Assembly: GCF_012163155.1 (NCBI RefSeq)
Contig: NZ_JAAVUN010000016.1
Location: forward strand, 1-64,000
From: Kocuria subflava
GTDB lineage: Bacteria > Actinomycetota > Actinomycetes > Actinomycetales > Micrococcaceae
Length of the DNA stretch: 64,000 nucleotides
Reading direction: 5' to 3'
The notes beneath the pieces were generated by a model that was not told where the DNA came from, searched no databases, and saw only the letters and a program-made list of their open reading frames with translations. The stretch's first letter is position 1. Each line of letters begins with the position of its first letter. Positions 40,701-50,675 of this stretch are shown here, piece by piece. A program made the translations under genes and the position numbers.

Positions 40701-42019
40701 ATCTCCTCAGGGCTGTGGACCACCCCTGCTGCGGTCATCTGCAGGATCACTGAGGCCAGGTTGGTGCGTAGAATCTCCGGATCCGTGAACTCGGGCCGGG
40801 CCTGGAAATCCTCTGCGGAGTAGAGGCGGATGCAGATTCCGTCCGAAACACGCCCGCACCGGCCAGAACGTTGGTTGGCGGAGGCCTGGGAGATGCGTTC
40901 AATCGGCAGCCGCTGCACCTTGGTGCGGGTTGAATAACGTGAGATGCGCGCCGTCCCGGTGTCGATCACGTACTTGATGCCCGGCACGGTCAGGGAGGTT
41001 TCCGCCACGTTCGTGGCCAGCACGATCCTGCGCTGCCCACCGCGGGACGGGGCGAACACCCGGTGCTGTTCGGCCATGCTGAGCCGCCCGAACAGAGGGC
41101 GGATCTGGGTGCCTGCCAGCCCGGGGCGCGTGGTGATCAGCGCCTCCAACGCCTCCTGGGCATCGCGGATCTCCCGCTCGCCGGCAAAAAACACCAGGAT
41201 GTCCCCGGGGGACTCCCGGGAGAGCTCGTCCACCGCGTCCAGAACACCGTCAATGGGGTCCCGGTCCTCCTCCTGGGTGTTCTCCTTGGGGCTCGGGTGG
41301 GCAGCGGGGGAGTCGTCGTCGTAGTCCTGGTCATCGGCAAAGGTGACCGCTTCGGTGCTCAGCGGCCGGTAGCGGATCTCCACCGGGTAGGTGCGCCCGG
41401 AGACCTCGATGATCGGCGCAGGCTCCGGGGTGGCTTCTGGATCCGCACCTTCTGGCAGCGCCTGGTGGAAGTGTGCTGCGAAGCGTTCGGGGTCAATGGT
41501 GGCGGAAGTGATGATGACCTTGAGGTCCGGGCGCTGCGGCAGGATGTTTCTGAGGTAGCCCAGCAGGAAGTCGATGTTGAGGGAGCGTTCGTGAGCCTCG
41601 TCCACAATGATCGTGGAGTACTTCTTGAGCAGGCGGTCATGCTGGATCTCAGCCAGCAGGATGCCGTCAGTCATCAATTTGATCCGGGAATCGGCGCCCA
41701 CCTCTGAGGTGAAACGGACCTGGTAGCCCACCGTCTGGCCGATCTTCTCTCCCAACTCCTCCGCAATGCGCTCGGCCACGGAACGGGCAGCGATGCGCCG
41801 CGGTTGGGTGTGCCCGATCAAACCGTGCTCCGCCAGGCCCATCTCCAGGCACATCTTGGGGATCTGCGTGGTTTTGCCTGAGCCCGTTTCCCCGGCGATC
41901 ACCACCACCTGATGATCCTGAATGGCAGCCTGAATGTCCTCCCGGCGGGCAGAGACCGGCAACTGGGAGGGATAAGTGATGGTGGGGGTGGTGTCGGCGG
42001 TGTTCTGGGCACTGGTCAT
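37724..42019 (-). CDS. hrpA: ATP-dependent RNA helicase HrpA
   Basis: 1431-residue DEAH-box helicase. Motif I GETGSGKTTQIP, II DEAH in IIVDEAHERSL, III ITSATID, V VLATNVAETSLTVPGI and VI QRSGRCGRVSDG are all present, followed by the winged-helix/OB region and the long C-terminal DUF3418-type extension. An acidic insertion (DDQDYDDDSPAAHP) lies between the RecA-like domains, and a Gly/Ala/Thr-rich linker interrupts the C-terminal part (about residues 1068-1140). Length is normal for HrpA. It is last before the convergent HIT gene. Confidence 0.95.
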   Translation of the reverse strand: MTSAQNTADTTPTITYPSQLPVSARREDIQAAIQDHQVVVIAGETGSGKTTQIPKMCLEMGLAEHGLIGHTQPRRIAARSVAERIAEELGEKIGQTVGYQVRFTSEVGADSRIKLMTDGILLAEIQHDRLLKKYSTIIVDEAHERSLNIDFLLGYLRNILPQRPDLKVIITSATIDPERFAAHFHQALPEGADPEATPEPAPIIEVSGRTYPVEIRYRPLSTEAVTFADDQDYDDDSPAAHPSPKENTQEEDRDPIDGVLDAVDELSRESPGDILVFFAGEREIRDAQEALEALITTRPGLAGTQIRPLFGRLSMAEQHRVFAPSRGGQRRIVLATNVAETSLTVPGIKYVIDTGTARISRYSTRTKVQRLPIERISQASANQRSGRCGRVSDGICIRLYSAEDFQARPEFTDPEILRTNLASVILQMTAAGVVHSPEEISQFPFVEPPETRAVKDGVALLRELGALKTGPDTRTGAQRHRNGKKRGRGRASSSPLTPTGRSLAALPVDPRLGRMIVEGQRRGCAREVMVLAAALTVQDPRERPLEKRQVADEFHARFKDKTSDFLGYLLLWQYLQQQQSQLSGSAFRRMCRREYLNYLRIREWQDLYAQLRQMGQSVDITVGRSREIDPASASDDVHKALLTGLLSNIGVHQEKTRDYQGARGTRFAIFPGSDLFKNRPDFVVSAELVETSRLWARTNAAVDPTWVEEVAGDLLKRTYAEPHWSRSRGAVMAKERVTLYGVPLVVDRPVGYWRVDPAGARELFIRHALVEGDWQTRHRFVARNRAKIAQVEELENRLRRKDLRADDQALFEFFDARIPAEVVSQRHFDSWWKKARQRDEHLLDFDPEHLLDSDTQDWDDDAFPRQWVQSTDGGELTLDLEYTFAPGSQPGGHQGAGARGGGTRGVSGRAHPADGVTVRVPVLFLHQLSPEPFQWQIPGLRTELVTALIKSLPKAVRKNVVPAPDVARQAVAILDQQADPSRDSLETAVERALRQLRSVIIEPGSWDWTKVPEHLRMHFQVRDSRNRVLAEGEDLEVLQVQLRDHVRQALAESLGTTADALGATGSAVSAASVPGASSRQGDRKGAAGNTDANATRAHATSGKPGPQSRAAPGQGTGAGGSGTTSVLERDGLTDWPEADLPRKVETVVAGQRITGWPALDAGSVASRTGKAAGGLSTAASTASVRVFSNAEDQRAAQRRGTIALLQTRLPSTHRYISDHLENREKIVFTQNPHGSVDSLIQDCTLAAVDKLVPTEPPWTRQDYNQVFDSVRADLIDTVFGVTSLVAQVLTDANTVRKLVKKPGSMAAVNAFADVRDQLDRLVSPNFVTRTGWENLQHLPRYVKAMQVRVDKLVGTAAIQRDTTHMLEIQALEDELDAAVNAVPVGLPVPAALNRIEWEIQELRVSFFAQELGTSHTVSAKRIRKALREARG

Positions 42020-42056
42020 GACCGGCCCAGTCTACGAAACCGCCGCATGGCCAGGC

Positions 42057-42245
42057 TCAGGCACTCCAGAGGTTCAGCGCTGAGCGTGCCGCCGGCACCG
42101 GGCCGTCGGCCAGTCGCAGCAGCTCGGCAGCTTGCAGAGCGAGGGGGCTCGGACGGGGCTGGGCGTAGCTCTTGAGGAATGCGTGGGGGGCGATTCGGGC
42201 ACCTGGAGGAATCGGGTCATGTGGAGCCTCTGGTGCGTCCTGCAT
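42057..42245 (-). CDS. Possible small protein upstream of hrpA
   Basis: 62 codons starting MQDAPEAPHDPIPPGARIA and ending in ALNLWSA, with GC-rich third positions as expected of a real gene, 37 nt before hrpA on the same strand. I do not recognise it and see no strong ribosome binding site. It overlaps the leader of the divergent membrane-protein gene. Confidence 0.3.
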   Translation of the reverse strand: MQDAPEAPHDPIPPGARIAPHAFLKSYAQPRPSPLALQAAELLRLADGPVPAARSALNLWSA

Positions 42246-42329
42246 GGCTGCCCGTCCTGCAGCTGCGTCACGGCCCGTAGAATCGGGGTTCCCACCGCGC
42301 TGCGCCCAGATTGGATGATCACCCACCTC

Positions 42330-42740
42330 ATGTCCGCCTCACCATCGAATGACTCCCACTCCGTTTCCGCGGGCCACCTATCGGACCCGGACACCGTGGA
42401 ACCTGAGCGGGAGCACAAACGCGCCCGGCGCCACCGCCTGGCCGGAGCCATGTTCGGTGTGGGAATCGTGCTGTTGTTCGTGGCCTCCTGGGCTTTCCCG
42501 GAGGGGCTGATTCATGTGGCCCGCGCCACGGCCGGGGAGTATGCCACCCCCATGAGCACGCGTGGTTGGGTGACTGCCATCTTGGGGCCCATCGCCCTGG
42601 TGGTCAGTGGTGCACTGCTGGTGGTCGGGTTCTGGATGCGTCAGCGCAACAAGGAAGCGGTCTCCTATGAGGACCGAGCGTTGGACCATGCCTGGGGTGA
42701 TGAAACTTTCACCGACTACAACCCGCAGGACTACCGCTGA
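42330..42740 (+). CDS. Small two-helix membrane protein
   Basis: 136 residues from an ATG (an ATG five codons earlier is also possible). A basic stretch (KRARRHR) precedes helix 1 (LAGAMFGVGIVLLFVASWAF), then comes a loop, helix 2 (AILGPIALVVSGALLVVGFW), and an acidic tail ending TDYNPQDYR. No family recognised. A TAGAAT box lies at 42278-42283. Confidence 0.65.
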   Translation: MSASPSNDSHSVSAGHLSDPDTVEPEREHKRARRHRLAGAMFGVGIVLLFVASWAFPEGLIHVARATAGEYATPMSTRGWVTAILGPIALVVSGALLVVGFWMRQRNKEAVSYEDRALDHAWGDETFTDYNPQDYR

Positions 42741-43166
42741 GCTGTGATCGTGGGCCACTGTGGTGGTGTCCGTGGGCGCCTGTGGCGGGTGGCTCCGCCA
42801 TCACTTTCCGGTGAGAACGCCTTTTACCACGTGCTCAGCGACGTGCACCGGTGATGTCCGGCCTGAAGTGGACTTCCCCAGTATCGTCGTCTTCATCAAG
42901 ACCATGGCCCAGTGCCACGTAGGCGGTGCGAACAAGGCCAGGGCCTTCCTGCGCGACCCTCTGCATCCCCGGGGAGTGGTCACAGCCCCTGACCTGGACC
43001 AGGGGTTCCTGGGTCCGGGCGAACTCGCGCTCCTTGGCCAGTCTGAGCAACCGTGATTCCAGCGATTTCCACATCATTCGACAGGCGATTGATGAAACTC
43101 CACACCCTACGGTGCCGATGAATTTCCGGGGCCAGGTGATGTACACCACCCAGAGGACGTAAGAAG
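42741..43166. other. Intergenic region before tRNA-Arg
   Basis: About 425 bp without a gene I can defend. On the minus strand, downstream of the tRNA, an open frame reads MMWKSLESRLLRLAKEREF and on to about 42835, with no ribosome binding site and no recognisable domain. It may be a remnant inserted at the tRNA or mere chance. Confidence 0.35.
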
Positions 43167-43239
43167 TGCCCGAGATAGGATTCGAACCTACGACTTCTTG
43201 CTCCGGAGGCAAGCGCTCTATCCACTGAGCTACTCGGGC
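43167..43239 (-). tRNA. tRNA-Arg (CCG)
   Basis: 73 nt; acceptor GCCCGAG/CTCGGGC, D arm GCTCAGTGGATAGAGC, anticodon loop CTCCGGA with CCG, T arm AGGTTCGAATCCT, discriminator A. CCA is not encoded. It is divergent from argS, whose product charges it. Confidence 0.97.
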
Positions 43240-43358
43240 ATGACCGCCCCGGGATCGCCGCGACGGACCCCAAGACTGTACCACCGCGGCGAGCATGGTC
43301 ATGACATCCATGACCTCCCACCGAGATCGATCGGACCGGCTGGAACGCATACAACCGC

Positions 43359-43364
43359 TAGACT
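43359..43364 (+). promoter_or_regulatory. -10 box for leaderless argS
   Basis: TAGACT, 6 nt before the GTG start, with no ribosome binding site between. This is the clearest leaderless arrangement in the window. Confidence 0.6.
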
Positions 43365-43370
43365 GTCCCG

Positions 43371-45023
43371 GTGACTCCCGAAGAATTGACTGCCGTTGTA
43401 TCCGCATGTCTGCGTGAGGCCGTGACTCAGGGGGAGTTGTCCCTCCTGGAAGGTACAGAGCTGCCTGACGTCAAGGTTGAGCGTCCCAAGAACCGTGACC
43501 ACGGGGATTGGGCCACCAACATCGCCATGCAGCTGACCAACAAGGTCGGCAAGCCGCCGCGTGAGGTTGCCGCTGTGCTGCAGCGGCGGTTGCAGGCGCA
43601 TGACGGCGTCGCTTCCGTTGACATCGCAGGTCCGGGTTTCTTGAACATCACTCTCGACACGGCTGCTGCGGGTGAGCTGGCGCGCACTGTTGTTGAGGCC
43701 GGCCGTGACTACGGCCGCAGTTATTCATTGGCTGGGACCACCATCAACTTGGAGTTCGTCTCCGCCAACCCCACGGGTCCCATTCATCTGGGCGGTACCC
43801 GGTGGGCCGCCGTCGGCGATTCTCTGGCGCGGGTGTTCCAGGCGCAGGGTGCTGAGGTGACCCGCGAGTACTATTTCAACGATCACGGTGCGCAGATCGA
43901 CCGTTTTGCAAGCTCTCTGCTGGCCGCGGCTCGCCATGAGCCGACTCCTGAGGATGGCTACGGCGGTGCGTACATCGCGGAGATCGCTGACCGGGTGCTG
44001 GCCGCCAACCCTGACGCGCTGCAGGCAGAGGACCCGCAGGAGGCCTTCAGGGCAGCGGGTGTGGACTTCATGTTCGGCGACATCAAGGAGTCCCTGCGCG
44101 AATTCGGCGTGGAGTTCGATGTCTGGTTCCACGAGAATTCGCTGTTCGAGGACGGCGCCGTGGAGACCCTGTTGGAGCAGCTGAAGTCCCAGGACTCCCT
44201 GTACTTCAACGACGGCGCCTGGTGGCTGCGCTCCACTGACCACGGGGATGACAAGGACCGCGTGGTCATCAAGTCCGATGGCAACGCCGCCTACATTGCC
44301 GGAGACATCGCCTACTTCAAGAACAAGCGCGACCGCGGCGCTGATCTGTGCATCTACATGCTGGGTGCGGATCACCACGGTTACGTGGCCCGTCTGAAGG
44401 CCGTGGCGGCCAGCTTGGGGGATGACCCCGCCAAGGTGGAGGTCATGATCGGCCAGATGGTGAATCTGGTGAAGGACGGCGTGGCGGTGCGCATGTCCAA
44501 GCGGGCTGGAACCGTGGTCACCATGGAGGACTTGGTGGGTGCCGTGGGCGTGGATGCCGCACGGTACTCTCTGACTCGGTATTCGGTGGACTCCAACATC
44601 GACATCGACCTTGACCTGTTGGTCAAGCGCTCCAATGAGAACCCCGTGTTCTACGTCCAGTACGCCCATGCGCGGACCTGCGCGGTGGACCGCAACGCGG
44701 AGGCCGCCGGTGTCACTCGGGACGGTTTTGACGCATCTCTGCTCTCGCATGAGACGGAGGGCGAGTTGCTGGCCGCACTGGGCGCCTACCCCTCCGTGGT
44801 GGCTGAGGCCGCGCAGCTGCGCGAGCCCCACCGTGTGGCCCGCCACCTGGAGGTACTGGCCGGGGCCTATCACCGGTGGTATGCCGCATGCCGTGTGACC
44901 CCGCTGGCTGACGAGGAAGTCTCTGACACCCACCGCACGCGCCTGTGGCTCAATGACGCCACACGTCAGGTGCTGGCCAACGGCCTGGAGTTGCTGGGCG
45001 TTTCCGCACCCGAAAGGATGTGA
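43371..45023 (+). CDS. argS: Arginyl-tRNA synthetase
   Basis: 550-residue class I synthetase. It has the N-terminal Add-1 domain, HIGH-type [19 protein letters not shown]-type [16 protein letters not shown], and the DALR anticodon-binding C-terminus ending [15 protein letters not shown] start. It is followed directly by lysA, with only 2 nt between the stop and the proposed lysA start. Confidence 0.97.
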   Translation: MTPEELTAVVSACLREAVTQGELSLLEGTELPDVKVERPKNRDHGDWATNIAMQLTNKVGKPPREVAAVLQRRLQAHDGVASVDIAGPGFLNITLDTAAAGELARTVVEAGRDYGRSYSLAGTTINLEFVSANPTGPIHLGGTRWAAVGDSLARVFQAQGAEVTREYYFNDHGAQIDRFASSLLAAARHEPTPEDGYGGAYIAEIADRVLAANPDALQAEDPQEAFRAAGVDFMFGDIKESLREFGVEFDVWFHENSLFEDGAVETLLEQLKSQDSLYFNDGAWWLRSTDHGDDKDRVVIKSDGNAAYIAGDIAYFKNKRDRGADLCIYMLGADHHGYVARLKAVAASLGDDPAKVEVMIGQMVNLVKDGVAVRMSKRAGTVVTMEDLVGAVGVDAARYSLTRYSVDSNIDIDLDLLVKRSNENPVFYVQYAHARTCAVDRNAEAAGVTRDGFDASLLSHETEGELLAALGAYPSVVAEAAQLREPHRVARHLEVLAGAYHRWYAACRVTPLADEEVSDTHRTRLWLNDATRQVLANGLELLGVSAPERM

Positions 45024-45025
45024 CC

Positions 45026-46684
45026 GTGAGCAAGTTCGAGCAGTTCGACGCCTACGACGACGCCGACGACGTCGTCACCACCGGCTTCCGCCTCCGCCCC
45101 GTTCCTGTGGTTGAACCGCAGCAGGAGGACACCTGGCAGACGGGGCCCAGCACCTTGGCGCCGTCATGGTTGAGCGTGCCGAGTGACTGGCAGGAGTTGG
45201 ACCGCAAGATCTGGCCGGATGCCTTTGGGCGGGGGACCAACGGGCAGCTGACGGTCTGCGGGATCAGCATGGCCAAGCTGGCCGAAACCTACGGAACCCC
45301 GCTGTACGTGATCTCGGAAGACACCTTCCGTGATCGCGCCCGCGGCTTCCGGGAGGCTTTCGAGTCGGCCTTTTCCCGGGTGGGCACGGAGGTTTCCGTG
45401 TACTTTGCCGGTAAGTCCTTCCTGACCCCGGAGGTGGTGCGCTGGGTCCGTGAGGAAGGACTGAATCTGGACACCGCATCCGGTGGGGAAATGGCCTGTG
45501 GTCTGCGCGGTGGCATGGACCCGGCCCGCATGGCCCTGCACGGCAACAACAAATCGGCTGCTGAAATCACTCGGGCACTGGATGCCGGTGTGGGGCGCAT
45601 TGTGGTGGATTCCCTGCCGGAGATCGAACTGGTGGGGCGTCTGGCCCGCACCTTGGGCGTGACGGCTCCGGTGATGCTGCGGGTGACCCCCGGTGTGCAC
45701 GCCGAAACCCATGACTTCATTGCCACCGCCCATGAGGACCAGAAGTTCGGAATGTCCCTGGCCCCGGCACGTGCCACGGATGCCCAGGCAGCGGACGCAT
45801 TGGCTGACGACTCCAGTGTGAGCACCCAGGATGTTGCAGATGGGTCCGCAGCTGCTGAACTTCCGTCGGCGGCCATGCGTGCTGTGAGTGCTTGTGTGGC
45901 TCACCCCAACATTGATCTGCAGGGCATTCATTGTCACATCGGATCCCAGATTTTTGCGGCCGAAGGCTTTGCCCAGGCCGCCGAGCGAGTCCTGACGTTC
46001 ATGGCTGAGGTCAGGGAGAAGTTCGGTGTTCAGCTGCCCCAACTGGACCTGGGCGGCGGTTACGGGATCGCCTACACGGAGGCGGACACACCGCGGCCTG
46101 CCCAGGAGATTGCCGATGCCCTGGCACAAGCCGTGCAGGGTACGTGCCGGCTGCTGGACTTCCCCGTCCCACACCTGTCCTTTGAACCCGGGCGAGCCAT
46201 TGTGGGCCCAGCCGGAATCACCCTCTACACGGTGGGCACGCTCAAGGCCGTCACGGTGGAACCGGGCCAGGCCCGCCGTTACGTCTCCGTGGACGGTGGT
46301 ATGTCTGACAACCCACGCCCGGTGCTCTACGGCGCGGACTATTCCGTGGTGGTGGCTGATGCCAAGGGTGGGCTCAGTACCGGGGACCCGGTGTTTTCCC
46401 GCGTGGTGGGCAAACATTGCGAATCCGGGGACATCGTGGTCAACACCACCTACTTGCCCTCCGACCTGACCGCAGGTGATCTGCTGGCCGTGCCGGCAAC
46501 GGGCGCTTACTGCTGGGCGCTGTCCAGCAACTACAACTGGTTGCCGCGCCCCACGGTGGTGGCTGTGCGCACCGTGGACGGGGAAGGACAGTCCCGCGTG
46601 ATTGTCCGGGGGGAAACCGAGGACGACCTTTTTGCCCGCATGTCCGTGGAGCCTGCAGATTCCCCTGATGTTCCAGGTTCCTGA
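45026..46684 (+). CDS. lysA: Diaminopimelate decarboxylase
   Basis: Last step of lysine synthesis; PLP enzyme of the alanine racemase-like fold. The PLP lysine is in VYFAGKSFL, followed by NLDTASGGEMACGLRGG, HGNNKS, GIHCHIGSQIF, DLGGGYGIAY and EPGRAIVG. I prefer the GTG at 45026, 8 nt after AAAGG, giving 552 residues. That is about 80 longer than usual: an N-terminal extension of about 60 residues and a 40-residue Ala/Asp/Ser-rich insertion (ATDAQAADALADD onward, about 250-290) explain the difference. Confidence 0.94.
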   Translation: MSKFEQFDAYDDADDVVTTGFRLRPVPVVEPQQEDTWQTGPSTLAPSWLSVPSDWQELDRKIWPDAFGRGTNGQLTVCGISMAKLAETYGTPLYVISEDTFRDRARGFREAFESAFSRVGTEVSVYFAGKSFLTPEVVRWVREEGLNLDTASGGEMACGLRGGMDPARMALHGNNKSAAEITRALDAGVGRIVVDSLPEIELVGRLARTLGVTAPVMLRVTPGVHAETHDFIATAHEDQKFGMSLAPARATDAQAADALADDSSVSTQDVADGSAAAELPSAAMRAVSACVAHPNIDLQGIHCHIGSQIFAAEGFAQAAERVLTFMAEVREKFGVQLPQLDLGGGYGIAYTEADTPRPAQEIADALAQAVQGTCRLLDFPVPHLSFEPGRAIVGPAGITLYTVGTLKAVTVEPGQARRYVSVDGGMSDNPRPVLYGADYSVVVADAKGGLSTGDPVFSRVVGKHCESGDIVVNTTYLPSDLTAGDLLAVPATGAYCWALSSNYNWLPRPTVVAVRTVDGEGQSRVIVRGETEDDLFARMSVEPADSPDVPGS

Positions 46685-46765
46685 CCACCAGCATCCGTTT
46701 GACCACGGGCAGATCACATCCGCCCTGACCCATTGCCTTTCACGCACTACGTCTTGGAGCACCCT

Positions 46766-48145
46766 GTGACCAATTCTTCCCAGAGCCAGAGGCCGGCAAG
46801 CTCTGCTTCTGAATCATCCGTTCCCACCGTGCGCGTGGCCCTGTTGGGTGCCGGCAACGTGGGCGCGGAGGTGGCCCGGATTCTGCTCACGGACGCCGTT
46901 GAGCTGGGGGAGCGGATCGGCGCCCGCCCTAAGTTGATCGGCATTGCTGTTCGCGACGTCGATTCTCCGCGCACCGTCACGCTGCCCCTGGAATTGTTCA
47001 CCACGGATGCCGACGCCCTGATCGATGACGCCGATGTGGTGGTTGAACTCACCGGTGGCATTGAGCCGGCCAAGACTCGGATCCTGCGTGCACTGAATGC
47101 AGGCAAGCCCGTGATCTCCGGTAACAAGGCACTGCTGGCCCAGCACGGTGAGCAGTTGCATGCCGCCGCTGAGGCCGCTGGGACCAGCATTTCCTACGAG
47201 GCCGCTGTGGCAGGTGCCATTCCGATTGTGCGCCCCATGTTGGACTCGCTGTCCGGGGACAAGGTCAAACGGGTGCTGGGCATCATGAACGGCACCACCA
47301 ACTACATCCTGGACCAGATGGACACCACGGGTGCCAGCTTCGATGACGCCCTGGCTGAAGCACAGCGGTTGGGGTACGCAGAGGCTGACCCCACGGCCGA
47401 CGTCGAAGGTCATGACGCCGCATCCAAGGTAGCCATTCTGGGTGGGATCGCGTTCCACTCGTCCTACACGTTCGACGACGTCTACTGCCGCGGGATCACC
47501 GGGGTCACGGCAGAGGACGTTGAAGCTGCACGCCGGTCCGGTTTTGTGATCAAGCTCTTGGGTGTGGCCGAGCGGGTCACCGAGGGTGAGGGTGATCAGG
47601 CGCAGGAAAAGGTGAATCTGCGCGTGGTGCCCACCATGCTGCCGCGCAAACATCCCTTGGCCGGTGTGCACGGCGCCTTCAACGCCGTGTTCGTGGAGGC
47701 GGAAAACGCCGGTGAACTGATGTTCTACGGACCTGGCGCCGGTGGCGCGCCCACAGCTTCCGCCGTCATGGGGGACCTGGTGGCAGCACTACGCCGCTCC
47801 GTGGCAGGTGGTCCCGGCGTGGGTCCCACCTTCCACGCAGGCTTGCCTGCCACAGGCATGGACGGGGTCAAGACCAGTTTTGCTCTGACCCTGCTGTGTC
47901 CGGACCGTACCGGTGTTCTGGCGGAGATCTCTTCCGTGTTCGCCGAGCACGGGGTGTCCATCTCCACCATGCAGCAGCGCGACCTTCCGGAAGACCCCGC
48001 CCATCCGGGCCAGGGTCAGGCCGAACTGAGGTTTGTGACCCACCGGGCGCGCAATGCCGACCTGGTCCGGACTGTGGAGGCCATCCGCCAGATGGACGTG
48101 GTCCTGGACATGCGCGGGCTGATCCGCGTGGAGAACGACAACTGA
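46766..48145 (+). CDS. hom: Homoserine dehydrogenase
   Basis: 459 residues from the GTG with GGAG upstream. It has an NAD(P)-binding Rossmann motif [17 protein letters not shown], catalytic region [14 protein letters not shown] and [19 protein letters not shown], and a C-terminal ACT domain (about 375-455: [20 protein letters not shown]) for feedback inhibition, probably by threonine. It begins the hom-thrC-thrB unit of threonine biosynthesis. Confidence 0.95.
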   Translation: MTNSSQSQRPASSASESSVPTVRVALLGAGNVGAEVARILLTDAVELGERIGARPKLIGIAVRDVDSPRTVTLPLELFTTDADALIDDADVVVELTGGIEPAKTRILRALNAGKPVISGNKALLAQHGEQLHAAAEAAGTSISYEAAVAGAIPIVRPMLDSLSGDKVKRVLGIMNGTTNYILDQMDTTGASFDDALAEAQRLGYAEADPTADVEGHDAASKVAILGGIAFHSSYTFDDVYCRGITGVTAEDVEAARRSGFVIKLLGVAERVTEGEGDQAQEKVNLRVVPTMLPRKHPLAGVHGAFNAVFVEAENAGELMFYGPGAGGAPTASAVMGDLVAALRRSVAGGPGVGPTFHAGLPATGMDGVKTSFALTLLCPDRTGVLAEISSVFAEHGVSISTMQQRDLPEDPAHPGQGQAELRFVTHRARNADLVRTVEAIRQMDVVLDMRGLIRVENDN

Positions 48146-48218
48146 ATCAGCCCCATCAGAGCAACGGAGCCCGGAAACGGAGCTCCACACCGATGTTGAA
48201 CAGACTCAGGAGAGAACC

Positions 48219-49328
48219 ATGGCGCACTTGTGGCAAGGCGTGATCAACGAGTACCGAGACCGCCTGCCGGTCACCGATTCCACCCCTGTGGTGACCATGG
48301 GGGAGGGTGGCACACCGCTGATCAAGGCCCACGCCCTGTCCGAACTGACGGGCAATCATGTCTGGGTCAAGTTCGAGGGCATGAACCCCACGGGTTCCTT
48401 CAAGGACCGTGGCATGACCATGGCCATCACCCGCGCCAAGGAAGAAGGTGCCAAGGCCGTGGTGTGTGCCTCCACGGGCAACACCTCCGCTTCAGCTGCC
48501 GCCTACGCCAAGCAGGCCGGCATGCGCTGCGCGGTCCTGGTGCCGGAGGGCAAGATCTCCATGGGCAAAATGGCTCAGGCCGTGGCGCACGGGGCGGACA
48601 TCATCCAGATCGACGGCAACTTTGACAACTGCTTGGAGGTGGCCCGCAAGCTCTCCGATTCCTACCCGGTGTTCCTGGTCAACTCCGTGAACCCGTACCG
48701 TATCCAGGGCCAGAAGACCGCTGCCTTTGAGGTGGTGGACGCCTTGGGCGATGCCCCGGATTACCACATCCTGCCGGTGGGCAACGCCGGGAACATCACC
48801 GGTTACTGGAAGGGCTACACGGAGTACGCGTCCACCTTCACCAATGACGCCGGGACAGACCTGCCCGCTGTGGCCACCAAGACCCCCGTCATGTGGGGTT
48901 TCCAGGCCGAAGGTGCAGCACCTCTGGTGGCGGGGCACCCGATCGATCAGCCGGAGACCATTGCCACGGCCATCCGGATCGGCAACCCGGCCTCCTGGGA
49001 CACCGCCATTGCCGCCCGGGACGAGTCCGATGGGTTGATCGAATCCGTCACGGATGAGGAGATCATCGAGGCCCAGCGTTTCCTGTCCTCCCGTGACGGG
49101 GTGTTTGTGGAGCCTGGTTCGGCTGCAGGTGTGGCCGGTCTGCTGAAGAAATTCCGTGCAGGGGCTGCACCGTCCGAGGCCACCATTGTGATCACGGTGA
49201 CCGGCCACGGGCTCAAGGATCCTCAGTGGGCCATCAAGGGTGCTGAAGCAGAGGACCCCACGGCAGCTGAGCCCCGGCGGGTGGACTTTGACGTCGTCTC
49301 CGTGGCGGCGGCTCTGGGACTGGAGTGA
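48219..49328 (+). CDS. thrC: Threonine synthase
   Basis: 369-residue PLP enzyme converting O-phosphohomoserine to threonine. The PLP lysine is in [15 protein letters not shown]; the phosphate-binding loop is [13 protein letters not shown]. This is the short (class II) type. AGGAGAGAACC precedes the ATG. It lies between hom and thrB. Confidence 0.96.
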   Translation: MAHLWQGVINEYRDRLPVTDSTPVVTMGEGGTPLIKAHALSELTGNHVWVKFEGMNPTGSFKDRGMTMAITRAKEEGAKAVVCASTGNTSASAAAYAKQAGMRCAVLVPEGKISMGKMAQAVAHGADIIQIDGNFDNCLEVARKLSDSYPVFLVNSVNPYRIQGQKTAAFEVVDALGDAPDYHILPVGNAGNITGYWKGYTEYASTFTNDAGTDLPAVATKTPVMWGFQAEGAAPLVAGHPIDQPETIATAIRIGNPASWDTAIAARDESDGLIESVTDEEIIEAQRFLSSRDGVFVEPGSAAGVAGLLKKFRAGAAPSEATIVITVTGHGLKDPQWAIKGAEAEDPTAAEPRRVDFDVVSVAAALGLE

Positions 49329-49371
49329 TTCCTGTGGTGTCTGCACGGATCAACCAGGAACGGGGCATGTG

Positions 49372-50337
49372 ATGCAGTGGCGTGAGGTCTTGACGCCGGA
49401 CCGAGCGGTCACGGTGGAGGTTCCTGCCTCCAGCGGCAACGTGGGACCTGGTTTTGACAGCTTGGGCCTAGCTCTGAGCCATGACGACACCGTGCGGGTG
49501 GAGATCCGGGAAGCGGGACTGGAGTTCGATCTCAACGGGGAAGGCAGCGAATCCGTGCCCCGCACGGAGGACCACCTCTTGGTGCGCGCCATCCGCGCAG
49601 CCTGGACCGCAGCCGGGCTTGAGGATCAACCGGGTCTGCACCTGACCACCAGAAACCGGATCCCTCACGGCCGCGGCATGGGGTCATCAGCCACATGTGC
49701 CGTGGCGGGGGTGGTGGCGGCCAACGCTTTGCTGCCGGAATCCGCGCAGTTGGATGATGACCAACTCCTTCAGGTCAGCGCTGCCATGGAGGGTCACCCG
49801 GACAACGTGGCGCCCTCGCTCAACGGTGGCCTGACCATTTCCTGGGGGGAGCCGGGAACCTGGCGTTGCGCACCGGTGGAGGTCCACCACGACGTCGTCC
49901 CCGTGGTGGCCATTCCCAATTACGAGGTCTCCACAGCACTTGCGCGCTCCCTGCTGCCCGGTGAAGTTGATCACCGCACGGCAGCCGTCAACGCTGGACG
50001 CGCAGCCCTTCTGGTGGAGGCTCTGACCCGCCGCCCCGAGCTGCTTCTGCCGGCCACCCATGACGGTCTGCACCAGCCGTTCCGGGCACCGGCCATGCCT
50101 CCCAGCGCTGCCCTGGTGGCTCACCTGCGGGAGCACGGCCATGCGGCCCTGATCTCCGGGGCGGGTCCCACTGTCCTCACTGTGGCGCCGTCCACCGCGG
50201 CTGCCGATGAGGCGGAGGCTGAGATCGCGCGGTTCGTGGCTGATCCGGAAGCTGACCGTGAACACGTCACCTGGCGTGTTCTGCGGCTGACCGTACCCAA
50301 GCAGGGTGCTAGGGTGGTCGAGTACCTCAACATGTGA
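49372..50337 (+). CDS. thrB: Homoserine kinase
   Basis: 321-residue GHMP kinase. Substrate motif VPASSGNVGPGFDSLGLAL, ATP loop PHGRGMGSSATCAVAGVVAANAL, C-terminal SGAGPTVLTV. The frame is open upstream inside thrC. The ATG here follows AGGAACGGGGC and gives the family length. Confidence 0.95.
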   Translation: MQWREVLTPDRAVTVEVPASSGNVGPGFDSLGLALSHDDTVRVEIREAGLEFDLNGEGSESVPRTEDHLLVRAIRAAWTAAGLEDQPGLHLTTRNRIPHGRGMGSSATCAVAGVVAANALLPESAQLDDDQLLQVSAAMEGHPDNVAPSLNGGLTISWGEPGTWRCAPVEVHHDVVPVVAIPNYEVSTALARSLLPGEVDHRTAAVNAGRAALLVEALTRRPELLLPATHDGLHQPFRAPAMPPSAALVAHLREHGHAALISGAGPTVLTVAPSTAAADEAEAEIARFVADPEADREHVTWRVLRLTVPKQGARVVEYLNM

Positions 50338-50675
50338 TCTGATCCAGGTCACTCAGGTACATCCCGACTCCGTGAACAATCACCGGGCGGTGCGGCATTG
50401 CATCGTCTCAGTGGTGAACAGTTCAGGGGTTAGGCGGTTCAACGACCATCGGAACCCTGTTGTGGGTCTCCGGTATCACGGTCAACCGTGACGTTCATCA
50501 GCTTCAGCCAACGGTGCGGTGTGCCCGTACCACTGCTGGGCTGACCCACGAACCGCCGCTGACCACACCCCGTCTGATCGGGTGTGGGCGGCCCGCTGTG
50601 TGCGGCCCGCACCAACAGTCAAGGCAACCGGCGTCTGAGTGCCGATTGCCCCAATCGAGGGAAAAGGAAACCTTC
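50338..50675. other. Long leader of rho
   Basis: About 340 bp between thrB and rho with no gene. It holds a direct repeat of GCGGCCCGC separated by 5 nt, and no obvious intrinsic terminator. Long leaders before rho in other bacteria carry autoregulatory Rho-dependent attenuation, which would fit here. Confidence 0.4.

Noticed and set aside
42760-43083. Genes on either strand between the small membrane protein and tRNA-Arg
   Set aside because: Open frames exist on both strands but lack ribosome binding sites and recognisable domains.
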